Assembly: GCF_030065545.1 (NCBI RefSeq) | Contig: NZ_JASJNC010000003.1 | Location: forward strand, 186,001-250,000 | Direction: 5' to 3' | DNA length: 64,000 bases | Origin: Marinicella marina | GTDB taxonomy: Bacteria > Pseudomonadota > Gammaproteobacteria > Xanthomonadales > Marinicellaceae | Translations under genes and position numbers: made by a program | Shown here: piece after piece, positions 1 to 9,039 of the stretch | Position numbering within the stretch: position 1 is the stretch's first letter | How the letters are laid out: every line of letters begins with the position of its first letter | The notes under the pieces: generated by a model | The model's database searches: none | Seen by the model: the letters and a program-made list of their open reading frames with translations, nothing else | What the model was told of the DNA's origin: nothing

Positions 1-1
1 A

Positions 2-934
2 AGACCCAAGTTAATTGAAACATGGCAAAACTATCAGTTCTTAAAAAACAAAATTTGGCCACCATTTGCAGACAAAAAAATCCCTGAATCCCTGTTATTA
101 GCTATCATTACCCAAGAAAGTGGAGGCCGGGTACACTCCATGTCCTCTGCTGGTGCCAGCGGCTTGTTTCAATTCATGCCTGCCACCGCCAAACGTTTTG
201 GTGTGATTGGTACCATCGGTGATTATGATGCACGCTATCATCCTGAGACGGCCGCCGTAGGGGCAGCGAAATACATCCAAGAACAGCAAGGCAAATACGG
301 TAATGACTATGCCAAAATATTGGCCGCTTATAACGCTGGTGAAAACAGATTCAGACGATTGAATAAAAAACACAACAACCAATCCATTTGGGACAGCCAG
401 TTTTTTTATGATCTGCCCTCTGAAACCCAACACTACATTGGTACTGTTTTATCTGCCATGTTAATTTATGAAAACCCTGAAGCATTTAATGTGGTATTGA
501 ATAAAAGCGATGGATCAACTGCATTAGTTCGTGTCAATTCTGACACCTCTTTGAGTGAATTAGCGGTATGTTTTGGCCAGTTTAACAACGAAATGGGCTG
601 GTATCGAATCTTGAGAAACTTGAACGCATCGGTGAAAGCCAAAAGGGTCATCAAACAGAACGCCGTGGTGGTTATTCCGGCTGAATTAAAATCTGTATAC
701 GACAACAAATGTAACAACTCTGATTTGATGAAACTGGCTAAAACCATCCACGACGCGGACTTCCCAGATCGGCCTGCTTTCACCTGGTACAAAATCAGAA
801 AAGGTGATTCATTAAGCACCATCAGTCGCAAGTTCAGGTGCTCAACCAGAAAAGAAATCGCTCAATTGAATAACATCAAAGGACCCAGATACCTGATCAA
901 TGCAGGTAAAAAACTGAAAGTTCCCAGATGCTAA
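2..934 (+). CDS. Lytic transglycosylase with LysM domain (5' end outside the window)
   Basis: The reading frame is open from base 2, so the gene begins before the window; 310 codons are visible. It encodes a soluble-type lytic transglycosylase (SLT fold, MltD-like), which cleaves the glycan strands of peptidoglycan in the periplasm. The catalytic glutamate is expected in ITQESGG at visible residues 36-42 (codon at 116). It is followed by the family signature SSAGASGLFQFMPATAKRFG and by AAYNAGENRFRRL. The last 50 residues form a LysM peptidoglycan-binding module (WYKIRKGDSLSTISRKF). No signal peptide can be judged because the N-terminus is missing. The stop codon overlaps the start of the next gene by 7 nt, suggesting translational coupling. 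An ATG at 140 lies after the catalytic Glu and cannot be the true start. Confidence 0.88.
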   Translation, partial: RPKLIETWQNYQFLKNKIWPPFADKKIPESLLLAIITQESGGRVHSMSSAGASGLFQFMPATAKRFGVIGTIGDYDARYHPETAAVGAAKYIQEQQGKYGNDYAKILAAYNAGENRFRRLNKKHNNQSIWDSQFFYDLPSETQHYIGTVLSAMLIYENPEAFNVVLNKSDGSTALVRVNSDTSLSELAVCFGQFNNEMGWYRILRNLNASVKAKRVIKQNAVVVIPAELKSVYDNKCNNSDLMKLAKTIHDADFPDRPAFTWYKIRKGDSLSTISRKFRCSTRKEIAQLNNIKGPRYLINAGKKLKVPRC

Positions 935-2706
935 AACAGGCTTCAGAAAAACATGTTTTTCTGAGCTGCTTCACCATCCTCAGCCTGTTTCAAGTGGTCT
1001 TGGCTGCCAGCAGCGAATTGTTTGTTGATGAGGCATTTTATTGGTTAGAGGGACAACACCTGGCTTGGTCCTACAGCGAGGTTCCCGGCTTCTTGCCCTG
1101 GACATTGGCGCTGAACGAATGGCTACTGCCTCATCATCCGTTTTGGTTGAGGTTACCTGGCCTGTTGGCCCTTTTCAGCGTGCCCTGGCTGGGCATGATC
1201 CTGGCCAAACAAATTTCCACAAACCATCAAAAACCATGGTCTACGGGCATGTTATTACTGGCTTTGCCATTACTGGGCATCAGCGGCACCCTGGCTGTGG
1301 CCGATATTTGGATGGTGTTTTTTTCCCTGCTGTCACTGCTGATTTGGCACAGGGCTTGCCAAAACCAAAAGCCTATTTATTTTTTACTGCTGGGTTTGGT
1401 CTTGGCCGTTGGCATCAATACCCACCTCAGGTTTTGGTTGATAGTAATGATCAGTTGTTTGGTGATATTTTGGGTTTACAGAACTGATAAAGAAAGTATC
1501 TTTGCACTGTTGAAACTGACTTTTCCCGTCATGTTATTGGGTTTTTTCCCCATCCTTATATTTAACCTCTCTCAAGACTTTCCATTGTTGGCATTTCAGC
1601 TGAAAGATCGACACCCTTGGGCATTTCAAGCCAGTCATTTTAAATTCTTTGTGCTGCAAATCATCATCACCACACCATTGGTGTTTTGGTTGTGCTTGAG
1701 AACCGCGGCTCTACTCAGTAGCAAATTTGGCAAGCTTGATAGGCCAGTCCGTGTTTTGGCTCTGATTGCATCAGTACACTGGTTGGTCTATGCCATTTTG
1801 GGTTTTTACTCAGACAGCCTCCGTTTGAATTTACACTGGACGCTCATTTCATACGTGCTGTTATTGATAGTTGCCTCCACTCAATTAGGCCAACATAACC
1901 AAAAAATATTCCGCTGGGGAGTCATCACTGGAACAGCCGCTCATTTGGGTTTACTTACCACCCTTATTTATTGGCAAAACTTACAAGACCCAAAATCCCA
2001 ACTGAATGCCCAAGTTACGCAAAACGCCATTGGCTGGCAACAGGTATCTACTTACACCGATGAGGTTTTAAACCAGCACCAAGCCAGTCAAGTGATTGCT
2101 GATAATTTCATGACGCTGGCACAGTTACGCTATTACTCTGATCAACAAAATATTATTACTGTATTGCCACATCCATTGAACAGCAAACATGGCCGCGATC
2201 TACAACTCAAAATTATGGAACTGATGCACCAACCAACAGATAACTCAAGTTTGTTGGTGGTTGAACACTCTGCGCTTAAACTACAACAACAGATTCCTTT
2301 TTATCAGCAAACTTGTGCCCAATTAGGCGGCATGAAACTGGTAGATTCGCTGGATTTATTTGCTGGCATAAAAACTTTCCATTTTTTCATAACGGGTCAA
2401 GGCGAATGTCAAATGCCGCCAATTATCTATCATGAAAAAAACGCTGAAAAAATTTCAGGATGGGTTTTGCAGGCCAAAAACCATATCTCTCAGCTCGAGT
2501 ACCTCGACCCCAAAGGTGGTTCTCAACAACCCGTTGAAACAAGCCAATCTGCTTTGGGCAGCAATGAGCTATTCAAATCACTGCCACAATCAGACTCATA
2601 TCAGTTGATCCACTTCACTTTCGATGACACCAATCCGCCGAATAGGCCGTTACAGCTGCTGATCAATATTGAAGGCAAACAAATACGGAGTGCTCGCCTG
2701 AATTAA
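928..2706 (+). CDS. PMT/ArnT-type membrane glycosyltransferase (GT39/GT83-like)
   Basis: This 592-residue polytopic membrane protein has about ten hydrophobic segments in its first 350 residues. The first periplasmic loop carries FVDEAFYWLEGQHLAWSY (about residues 32-50), the Asp-Glu signature of GT-C enzymes of the ArnT/protein mannosyltransferase type, which use polyprenyl-phosphate sugars as donors. The C-terminal 240 residues are soluble and probably periplasmic. The acceptor cannot be told from sequence; lipid A, exopolysaccharide and protein are all possible. The start overlaps the end of the transglycosylase gene, so the two are probably co-transcribed. The stop overlaps the convergent DUF2333 gene by 4 nt. 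Confidence 0.72.
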   Translation: MLKQASEKHVFLSCFTILSLFQVVLAASSELFVDEAFYWLEGQHLAWSYSEVPGFLPWTLALNEWLLPHHPFWLRLPGLLALFSVPWLGMILAKQISTNHQKPWSTGMLLLALPLLGISGTLAVADIWMVFFSLLSLLIWHRACQNQKPIYFLLLGLVLAVGINTHLRFWLIVMISCLVIFWVYRTDKESIFALLKLTFPVMLLGFFPILIFNLSQDFPLLAFQLKDRHPWAFQASHFKFFVLQIIITTPLVFWLCLRTAALLSSKFGKLDRPVRVLALIASVHWLVYAILGFYSDSLRLNLHWTLISYVLLLIVASTQLGQHNQKIFRWGVITGTAAHLGLLTTLIYWQNLQDPKSQLNAQVTQNAIGWQQVSTYTDEVLNQHQASQVIADNFMTLAQLRYYSDQQNIITVLPHPLNSKHGRDLQLKIMELMHQPTDNSSLLVVEHSALKLQQQIPFYQQTCAQLGGMKLVDSLDLFAGIKTFHFFITGQGECQMPPIIYHEKNAEKISGWVLQAKNHISQLEYLDPKGGSQQPVETSQSALGSNELFKSLPQSDSYQLIHFTFDDTNPPNRPLQLLINIEGKQIRSARLN

Positions 2707-3710
2707 CCGTCTTCTAATAACTGTCGCAAATCAATGACACCGGCATTGGCTCGAGATATATATGAGGCCATGACCAAAGAGTGGTTAGCAAAAAAGCCAA
2801 AACCAGATCCGTTCAATACCATCGGTGTCCATATGGTGTCTTGCGCCGCTTCTAACTCTCTGATTATTTGTTTCAGTGAAACCAAGGCATTCTTTTTCTC
2901 TAATACGGGTTTAAAATCAACCTCGATGGCTTTCATGAAATGTATCAATGCCCAAGTGGCGCCTCTGGCCTCATAAAAATTATCATCAATTTTGAACCAA
3001 GAAGTTTGCACCCTCAACTCACTGGGTTTGAAGGTTGAGGTGGTGGCCACTTCATCGCCACCGGTATCGGTATTGATGCGGTCTTGGCCCACACTGGCAC
3101 TGAGTTTTTGTGATAAGGAACCTAAACGTTTTTCAACTAAATTTAACCAAGTCACTAAATTATCGGTGCGGGCATAAAACTGTGCCTCAGGATCGGTGCC
3201 GTCTGCCAAACGTGAAAGGTAATCATGGAAGTGGGCTTGTCCCTCGCGGTAGCGACCTTCGGTTTGGGGCCAAATCCATTTGTCGTTATCGTTGTGGAAT
3301 TTGGGGTCAGCCGCAGCCAACTCCTCATCCTCCTCAGACTGGCTTTGTGATCGGCTGATGTCGTTTCGCATGACTCGCGCAAAATCCCGGACTTGGACCA
3401 AAACACCAAATTCCCAGTTTGGCATGTTATCCATCAACACAAAGGGCGGCATCACATCGTTGGACATGTAGCCTCCCGGCTTACCCAGCAGCACGTCTGT
3501 GACCTCCATAAATGTCGCACCGGTTACATAACCTGTCACCATTGCATGCTGGTGCAAGCTGGCCCTGATTTCTGCATTGCTTTTCACGTCAAAAAAATCC
3601 GGCTCTTGGTCGTAATACATGGCCATTAAGATTTGGATAACCAAAAATATCAGAATAACGTAAAGCAACCATTTGCTTTTGAATCTTTTTGTAGAGTACC
3701 TATTTTCCAT
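2703..3710 (-). CDS. DUF2333 family inner-membrane protein
   Basis: The product has 335 residues when started at the ATG at 3710; an in-frame TTG at 3728 gives a 6-residue extension and is less likely. There is one N-terminal membrane anchor (about residues 14-32, WLLYVILIFLVIQILMAMYY) after a basic cytoplasmic tail. A largely alpha-helical periplasmic domain follows, rich in charged residues, with an acidic stretch near 120-130. The whole length resembles the DUF2333 family of gammaproteobacteria, whose function is unknown. It is encoded convergently to the glycosyltransferase with a 4-nt overlap of stop codons. About 220 bp separate it from the next gene, with no clear promoter recognised. 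Confidence 0.7.
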   Translation of the reverse strand: MENRYSTKRFKSKWLLYVILIFLVIQILMAMYYDQEPDFFDVKSNAEIRASLHQHAMVTGYVTGATFMEVTDVLLGKPGGYMSNDVMPPFVLMDNMPNWEFGVLVQVRDFARVMRNDISRSQSQSEEDEELAAADPKFHNDNDKWIWPQTEGRYREGQAHFHDYLSRLADGTDPEAQFYARTDNLVTWLNLVEKRLGSLSQKLSASVGQDRINTDTGGDEVATTSTFKPSELRVQTSWFKIDDNFYEARGATWALIHFMKAIEVDFKPVLEKKNALVSLKQIIRELEAAQDTIWTPMVLNGSGFGFFANHSLVMASYISRANAGVIDLRQLLEDG

Positions 3711-3930
3711 AAATCTAAGTTTATTCAATTAATCAATTCATTGTAATATATTTAGACTGGCTGGGTATGTGCTGAAAGTTATTAGCTTGATCTAAAACAC
3801 CAAACATGACAATCATTTCACTTTTGCATGCTGCCAATGAGTTTTTCAGAACAAATCAAGCCTGTTTGTCTCTGATTGTTTTAAAAATTGATTTTCAAAC
3901 ACATAATTTTGTGGTGATTAACAAAATCAT

Positions 3931-5757
3931 TCAATCAACTAAATCAAAGTGCTCCAGCAACTTGTTTTTCAAATAATTAACTTTGGTTGAATCAACATCA
4001 TCAATTAGGTTTTTTGACTCAAAAGGATCGGAATAAGCATCATACAGACGAAAATTATTTAACTTTTCATGATGTAAATCAGCCATTAGCTTGTACATAT
4101 GTTCACTTGATTCTTCGATAACCATAATGACTTTGTTGTTCCTGACCGTTTGATGAAAAGTCAATCTATTTGGTTGATATGGCTTTAATAATGAACGCCC
4201 TTTCCAAGTTGATGGAATAGGCTGTTCCAAACAGTCTAAAATGGTTGGTGCAACATCAATTTGAGTACCGTAGCTGCTGTTCAACAATTGACAATCATTA
4301 CTCAGAAAGAAAAATGGAATGCTGATTTCCTCATTATAAAGAGTGAAAGTATGGGTAAAATGACCGTGTTCCCCCATACTTTCACCATGATCACTTGTTA
4401 TGACAACAACACTATCATCTAAATACCCTTTCTTCCTGAGTATGTTAAGGGATTTACCAATATAGTAATCCGCTTGAATCACGCCATTATCGTAACCATT
4501 AGAAATTTTCTCAACATAAAGCGCCATTGCTTTTTTATTTAAATCGCTCATCAAAGCCGGTGTATGTTTTGAGTGAGGGCTGAAAACCTGAAATTCATTT
4601 TTAACTGTACCCAACAAGTGAGTTGACATCAAATGAATGTAGATGAAATTAGCTTGTCCACTAAAATCTTCCAATTCTTTTAGTTTGTTTATCACACCGT
4701 CATCATTATTTAAGGTAATTGAATTTGGAAAATAAGTGCCATCATAATAATCATCTATAGAATTCCCATACAGTTTTTTGAGAGATTTAAATCGATGGTT
4801 TGAACTTAAAATAAATTTTGTTTGATAGCCTATAAGTTTCAACATTTCAGTCAAATCAAGTAATCCATAAGCGAATTCGTTGTACCTTCGAGAACTCAGT
4901 ATTGAATAAATGCCACAAACCGAGTCAGAGCAACTAGAAGTGAAGTTTGCCACTCTTTGAAAATCCTTTTTACTGGCTAGTACTTCTAAGTTTGGTGTGG
5001 TTTTTCGTTCATATCCATTAACACTTAATCGATCACTGCGTAATGCGTCAACAATTATTAAAATAATATTTTTTGATGGTATTTGTTTATTAATGTCTTT
5101 CAAAATTTCTGCTCGTTGCAGACCATCCTTTAATACTTCAGCATTATTCTTAACACTGACGAATTCACTGGTGTTTTCTGAAAATGCACTAAAAAATGGC
5201 TCATTGATCCAGTTTTTTGGATTGGTTCTTTGGTAAGAAAATGCAACAGTCCAAACAAAAAGCATGCCAAATATACTAAAGTAAACCAAAGTCTTGAACT
5301 TATATTTGGGAAGTAACAAAACATCAATGCGCTGTGCCAGACTGAGCTTGCTGAATAGCAAATAAATCAATTGAAACGACAGTAAAACAAAAAAAACCAC
5401 AAGCAATAATGAAATCTCGTGTACCTTTGACATTGACCAGATTTGTTTGGGTAAATGAATCATAAAATCTGACATGATTGATCCGCCCCAATTTGAAAAT
5501 GATACCCAATTCAATAGAAATAAACTAAGTAGACTGAACCAATAAATCGTCAAAAAGAGATTGGTAAAAAAAATTACTTTTGTGTTTGCTGTAAACAACA
5601 AAGTTGGTGTAAATGCCAGTGTATGAAAAAAAGTAATCGTCAGTAAATGTAGAAATATTGATTCTGGTGGGATGAAAAACTGGTCGATTAAAAGCAAATA
5701 GTAGACCCCGCTGATCAGCAAATGAATCAATATATACACTACCAATTTATTTTTCAT
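3931..5757 (-). CDS. EptA-like (sulfatase/alkaline phosphatase fold) membrane phosphotransferase, copy A
   Basis: This 608-residue protein has five hydrophobic segments in the first 175 residues and a periplasmic catalytic domain, the EptA/LtaS architecture. Visible motifs are a metal-binding aspartate in IILIIVDALRSDRL (Asp237), then VNGYERKTTPNL as in phosphoethanolamine transferases. A nucleophile region C-S-D-S-V-C (residues 276-281) sits where EptA has its catalytic Thr, and SDHGESMGEHGHFTH supplies the Asp-His metal ligands. Known members move phosphoethanolamine or phosphoglycerol from phospholipids onto lipid A, glycans or, in Neisseria PptA/PptB, onto type IV pilin. A pilin gene lies directly upstream on the same strand, so pilin is the most attractive target (inference). 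The gene is visibly AT-richer than core genes. A paralogue lies at 7143-8966. Confidence 0.78.
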   Translation of the reverse strand: MKNKLVVYILIHLLISGVYYLLLIDQFFIPPESIFLHLLTITFFHTLAFTPTLLFTANTKVIFFTNLFLTIYWFSLLSLFLLNWVSFSNWGGSIMSDFMIHLPKQIWSMSKVHEISLLLVVFFVLLSFQLIYLLFSKLSLAQRIDVLLLPKYKFKTLVYFSIFGMLFVWTVAFSYQRTNPKNWINEPFFSAFSENTSEFVSVKNNAEVLKDGLQRAEILKDINKQIPSKNIILIIVDALRSDRLSVNGYERKTTPNLEVLASKKDFQRVANFTSSCSDSVCGIYSILSSRRYNEFAYGLLDLTEMLKLIGYQTKFILSSNHRFKSLKKLYGNSIDDYYDGTYFPNSITLNNDDGVINKLKELEDFSGQANFIYIHLMSTHLLGTVKNEFQVFSPHSKHTPALMSDLNKKAMALYVEKISNGYDNGVIQADYYIGKSLNILRKKGYLDDSVVVITSDHGESMGEHGHFTHTFTLYNEEISIPFFFLSNDCQLLNSSYGTQIDVAPTILDCLEQPIPSTWKGRSLLKPYQPNRLTFHQTVRNNKVIMVIEESSEHMYKLMADLHHEKLNNFRLYDAYSDPFESKNLIDDVDSTKVNYLKNKLLEHFDLVD

Positions 5758-6068
5758 TAATCACAACACAAACAAGTTCGTTCAGTAGGTAGGATTATAT
5801 TTATGTTAACGAGCACACAGATACAATCAAACAGTGGTTGATAAATAATACATGCATTCATTATTAATGCAAATTTGTATTTTACGCTAATGAAGAGAAA
5901 TAAATACAATGTGTATGTTGATACACAGAAAACACTCTATGGCTACCATACATTGTTGAAGTAATAAATTATATAGATTCAGTGAATCAATCACTTTTCA
6001 GGCCATATAAAGGCTTATATCACAGGATTTGTCTTGTTTGTTAAAAACAAAAATCTAAAAAATACAAC
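5758..6068. other. AT-rich intergenic region downstream of pilin A
   Basis: This gap of about 310 bp separates pilin A from phosphotransferase copy A, both on the minus strand. It contains no ORF that looks real and no tRNA. There is a short palindrome, GATTCAGTGAATC, near 5978-5990. A weak hairpin with A/T-rich flanks sits just after the pilin stop (about 6030-6060), but neither makes a convincing terminator. It may hold the promoter of phosphotransferase A; I could not pick out a good -35/-10 pair. Confidence 0.4.
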
Positions 6069-6521
6069 CTAGGGTGTCCTGCATTGTGTGGGTAAATACT
6101 TATTTTCCAGTGATGAATCGCACTGCCAAATCAAGCTAGTACCGGCATTTCCGGCATTTCCAGGAAGAATTGGTGATAATGTCAAAGTTTGCCCTGCCAA
6201 AGCTGGATCATTATTATAAGACACTTCGATTACCCCATCACTGACTTCGATTTGGCTGACATTGGTGCCGCCATATCCGGCTGCTGCGGGAATACCATTG
6301 GTGCTACTGTTCACACCGGTAAGTACGCCTGTACTTACCCATATCTCTGAAATGGCAGACTTCAAACTGCTGGAAAGACTGATACCCTCTCCAACTTTAG
6401 TTCGTACAGTATAATCCCTGTAAGCTGGTAGGGCATAAGACATCAAAATCGCAATAATCGCGATTACTATCATCAACTCAATTAGAGTGAAACCTGCTGT
6501 TGTTTTATGATGACTGGCCAT
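6069..6521 (-). CDS. Type IV major-type prepilin, copy A
   Basis: The product is a 150-residue prepilin. From the ATG at 6521 the leader is short and basic (MASHHKTTAG), and prepilin peptidase would cut before the conserved FTLIELMIVIAIIAILMSYA helix, leaving the usual Phe+1 and Glu+5. An earlier in-frame TTG at 6533 is possible, but the GAGAAAG just before the ATG favours 6521. The C-terminal pair of cysteines (WQC...TQC) forms the D-region disulfide expected of PilA/PilE. The middle of the protein is rich in Ser/Thr/Ala/Gly, which suits O-linked modification. The two EptA-like genes flank it on both sides. The second pilin of the locus is at 15564-15989. PilB/C/D machinery is not in the window. 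Confidence 0.9.
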   Translation of the reverse strand: MASHHKTTAGFTLIELMIVIAIIAILMSYALPAYRDYTVRTKVGEGISLSSSLKSAISEIWVSTGVLTGVNSSTNGIPAAAGYGGTNVSQIEVSDGVIEVSYNNDPALAGQTLTLSPILPGNAGNAGTSLIWQCDSSLENKYLPTQCRTP

Positions 6522-6746
6522 AAACTTTCTCAATAAAATTATTAATTCTTTAAATTATTTTGATGCCAGAAATATAGACTGTAAATAAAGATCTAGGCTT
6601 TTAAATAAATAACAAGATAAAATCAAGCAAATGGAGCTTTTTGACTGTCGTGTTGATTCAAACTGACATTTTTGGGCAACTAAATGAGAGAATAATGTTA
6701 AAAAGTGTTAATTCCTAATTTTTCCAAGCCAAGATGAAATAAAAAT

Positions 6747-6773
6747 TATTGTAAAGAATGAATCTTTACAATA
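6747..6773. repeat. Perfect 11-bp inverted repeat with 5-nt spacer
   Basis: TATTGTAAAGA at 6747-6757 is the exact reverse complement of TCTTTACAATA at 6763-6773, with spacer ATGAA. No U-tract follows, so it is more like an operator or cruciform than a terminator. It sits about 225 bp upstream of the pilin A start and 370 bp before phosphotransferase B. Confidence 0.65.
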
Positions 6774-6811
6774 TATGAATATTTACTTTAACTCAGCTAA
6801 ATTGATCTGTG

Positions 6812-6860
6812 AATGCCAAAGACAGTGAGTCAGTTTGAGCTTTCTGACTGGAATGGCATT
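6812..6860. other. Two-helix RNA/DNA hairpin candidate
   Basis: The outer arms AATGCCA (6812-6818) and TGGCATT (6854-6860) enclose inner arms AGTCAG (6828-6833) and CTGACT (6844-6849) with a 10-nt loop. The helices are separated by an asymmetric internal loop, and T residues follow on the plus strand. It could be part of a leader or small RNA, or an attenuator; no expression evidence can be seen. Confidence 0.4.
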
Positions 6861-7142
6861 TTCGCCTGGTTAAATAAAAGATAACGAATGATAAATGCCT
6901 CTACAAAAAGAGTATCGCACATTGCCTGCATATATCTGATTAACAAACTGTTGTTAATTGAACTTAAAAAGAAACAACAGAATCTTAACTAAAATTAAGA
7001 ATGGAAAAACTCGGGTTACAACAGTAAATATGCCAGGTCAGGCATGATTTTCCTCAAATAGTTATAAATGAAGGGTAATTAATTTCTGTTATAATTTAAA
7101 ATCTAATTAACAAGCATGATGCTTTAAAGCGAGCGCATTGAA

Positions 7143-8966
7143 TTGAACATCTACCTCCTAATACATTTCGCTATATCAGCAACATATATCATCACCTTCA
7201 CAAACTTTTTTGGCAAGCCAAATGAAGTCATAATCATTCATTTGGCAGTTTTAATAGTGGCGAATAGCATTCTGCTTTCACTGCTATTTCTATTTTTCAA
7301 AACACACAAAAAGAAAGATCAAATCCGCTTCCCTTTGGCTTTTGTGTTGTCTATTTATTGGTTTGTTTTGATCGCTCTGTATGGTATCAACTGGGTTTCA
7401 AATGTCAGTTGGGGCAACAGTGTATTGTCAGGCTTTTTCATGGATTTGATAAAACATATTGATTCATTCAGCCGTCTAAAAGACATGTCTCCAATTTGGA
7501 TTTATTTATCACTTTCGATTATTTTTAGTGCAATATTTTGGTTTGTCTGGCGTTTCATGAATCAAATTTTTTTAAATCATAAATTCACATTTAATTTCTC
7601 TGTGACACAAGGCTTTTTAACCGCATTGGCATTGGTTTACCTTTTGCAAGTAAATAACAGCAACCATTTAAAAGGGAAATGGGGTGGTGAACCTCTGATT
7701 TCCTCAATCTCTAATGTCAATCAACGGTTCAACAGTGAAAGATCAACTAAACAAAGATTTGCTGACTACATAGAAAGAGAACTCAAATTACCAGCGCTTC
7801 AGCAAGTAAATAGTGAAACTGATGTGATATTTATTATTGCAGATGCCTTGAGGGCCGATCATTTGCCTGTCTACGGATACCCAAGACAGAATACGCCGTT
7901 TATCTCTGATTTAGCGTTAAAGCCTGCATACCAACAAATTGAAAACTTTACGGCCACCTGTTCAGAGTCAGCCTGTGGCATTTATTCATCATTGTCATCA
8001 AGAGAGTTTTTGGATATCGGACTGGGATTGTATGACCTTTCCGATGTGCTCAAAGATGGCGGTTACAAAAAATATTATATATTAAGTGCCAACCATGAGA
8101 TTAATAGTCTTAATCAGCTATATGGCACCAATCACGATATTTATTTAGATGGTGCCAGCCATTGGCCAAAACTTTCCATGTACACCGATGAAAGTGTGAT
8201 TCTCAATATGGATAAAGTCCCTGAAAAAACTGATGCACCAGCCTTTTTCTACTTTCACTTTATGTCAACCCACCAGTTAGGAAAGATATCTGATGAAAAC
8301 AAGATCTATTCCCCAAGTTCCAAAGACCTTTCGGCATTTGCCTCTTTTGATAAACAAACTGTCTCACCTGATAAAATACAAGCATTGGTCAATGGTTATG
8401 ACAATGGTGTATACCAATTTGACAAGTATTTAGAACGACTTTTTTCAGTATTATCTGACAAAGGCTACATGGAGAACGCAATTGTAATCATTACTGGTGA
8501 TCATGGTGAGGGCCTTGGTGAAAGAGGATACTTTTACCATACTTATCAACTATACCAGGAGGACATCAGGGTTCCTTTTATTATGTATGACACTTCTGGA
8601 AGTTGTACTTTACTCGAGACCGATTATGCTACGCAAATAGATATCCCTCCCACAGTTTTGGATTGCTTAGACTTTCCATCAATTGATACATGGAAAGGCG
8701 TTTCATTAATGTCTAAATCAGTTTTACCTCGTTACACCCTGCATCAAACTTTTCGAGGCCGTCAAGAAATAGGACTGATAAAGCATGACAATAACACGAC
8801 TTTTAAGTTATTGGCCACCAATCAAAATGGCACATTCAAGAACTACCGACTATATGAACTCATCAATGACCCCGGTGAAATGCATAACATTATTGACTCG
8901 GCTGATGTTGATTTGATAAACGAATTAAAACAAATGATGAAACAAAAGTTAAAGCCTACCGAATGA
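7143..8966 (+). CDS. EptA-like membrane phosphotransferase, copy B
   Basis: This 607-residue paralogue of the protein at 3931-5757 has the same layout: five N-terminal membrane segments, a linker, then a periplasmic alkaline-phosphatase-fold domain. Motifs are VIFIIADALRADHLPVYGY (metal Asp), a C-S-E-S-A-C nucleophile segment followed by GIYSSLSSRE, and TGDHGEGLGERGYFYHT. The start is TTG at 7143: an in-frame TAA lies at 7125, no ATG exists between it and the first membrane segment, and the N-terminus aligns with copy A from here. The probable substrate is phospholipid head-groups and the acceptor may be pilin or its glycan (inference from location and from Neisseria PptA/PptB). It begins a plus-strand group continued by the methyltransferase at 9040. 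Confidence 0.78.
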   Translation: MNIYLLIHFAISATYIITFTNFFGKPNEVIIIHLAVLIVANSILLSLLFLFFKTHKKKDQIRFPLAFVLSIYWFVLIALYGINWVSNVSWGNSVLSGFFMDLIKHIDSFSRLKDMSPIWIYLSLSIIFSAIFWFVWRFMNQIFLNHKFTFNFSVTQGFLTALALVYLLQVNNSNHLKGKWGGEPLISSISNVNQRFNSERSTKQRFADYIERELKLPALQQVNSETDVIFIIADALRADHLPVYGYPRQNTPFISDLALKPAYQQIENFTATCSESACGIYSSLSSREFLDIGLGLYDLSDVLKDGGYKKYYILSANHEINSLNQLYGTNHDIYLDGASHWPKLSMYTDESVILNMDKVPEKTDAPAFFYFHFMSTHQLGKISDENKIYSPSSKDLSAFASFDKQTVSPDKIQALVNGYDNGVYQFDKYLERLFSVLSDKGYMENAIVIITGDHGEGLGERGYFYHTYQLYQEDIRVPFIMYDTSGSCTLLETDYATQIDIPPTVLDCLDFPSIDTWKGVSLMSKSVLPRYTLHQTFRGRQEIGLIKHDNNTTFKLLATNQNGTFKNYRLYELINDPGEMHNIIDSADVDLINELKQMMKQKLKPTE

Positions 8967-8981
8967 ATTTTTAATTATTAA

Positions 8982-9009
8982 CTGACTGAACAGTCCGGAC
9001 AGATATAAT
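8982..9009 (+). promoter_or_regulatory. Candidate sigma-70 promoter for the methyltransferase gene
   Basis: A perfect TATAAT at 9004-9009 is preceded after 16 bp by CTGACT (8982-8987), a partial match to TTGACA. Transcription from here would start about 25 nt before the ATG at 9040. It lies in the 73-bp gap after phosphotransferase B, so the methyltransferase pair may be transcribed separately. Confidence 0.4.
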
Positions 9010-9039
9010 AATTACAACTAAAAACCTGAAATCAAAGCC

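Larger units (their letters stand above)
6522..7142. other. 621-bp divergent intergenic region with several inverted repeats
   Basis: This region separates pilin A (minus) from phosphotransferase B (plus) and must hold both promoters. No convincing ORF is present. It contains a perfect 11-bp inverted repeat (6747-6773), a two-helix structure (6812-6860), a smaller ATTAAC/GTTAAT repeat (6939-6958), and an ATGCC/GGCAT hairpin (7030-7045). A consensus-like TATAAT is at 7090-7095, about 50 bp before the start of phosphotransferase B, without a good -35. I searched by eye for a sigma-54 GG/GC element before pilin A and found none. Confidence 0.55.

Noticed and set aside
6522-6720. Sigma-54 promoter for pilin A
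   Set aside because: No GG-N10-GC element was found upstream of either pilin; pilin B has a better sigma-70-like promoter.
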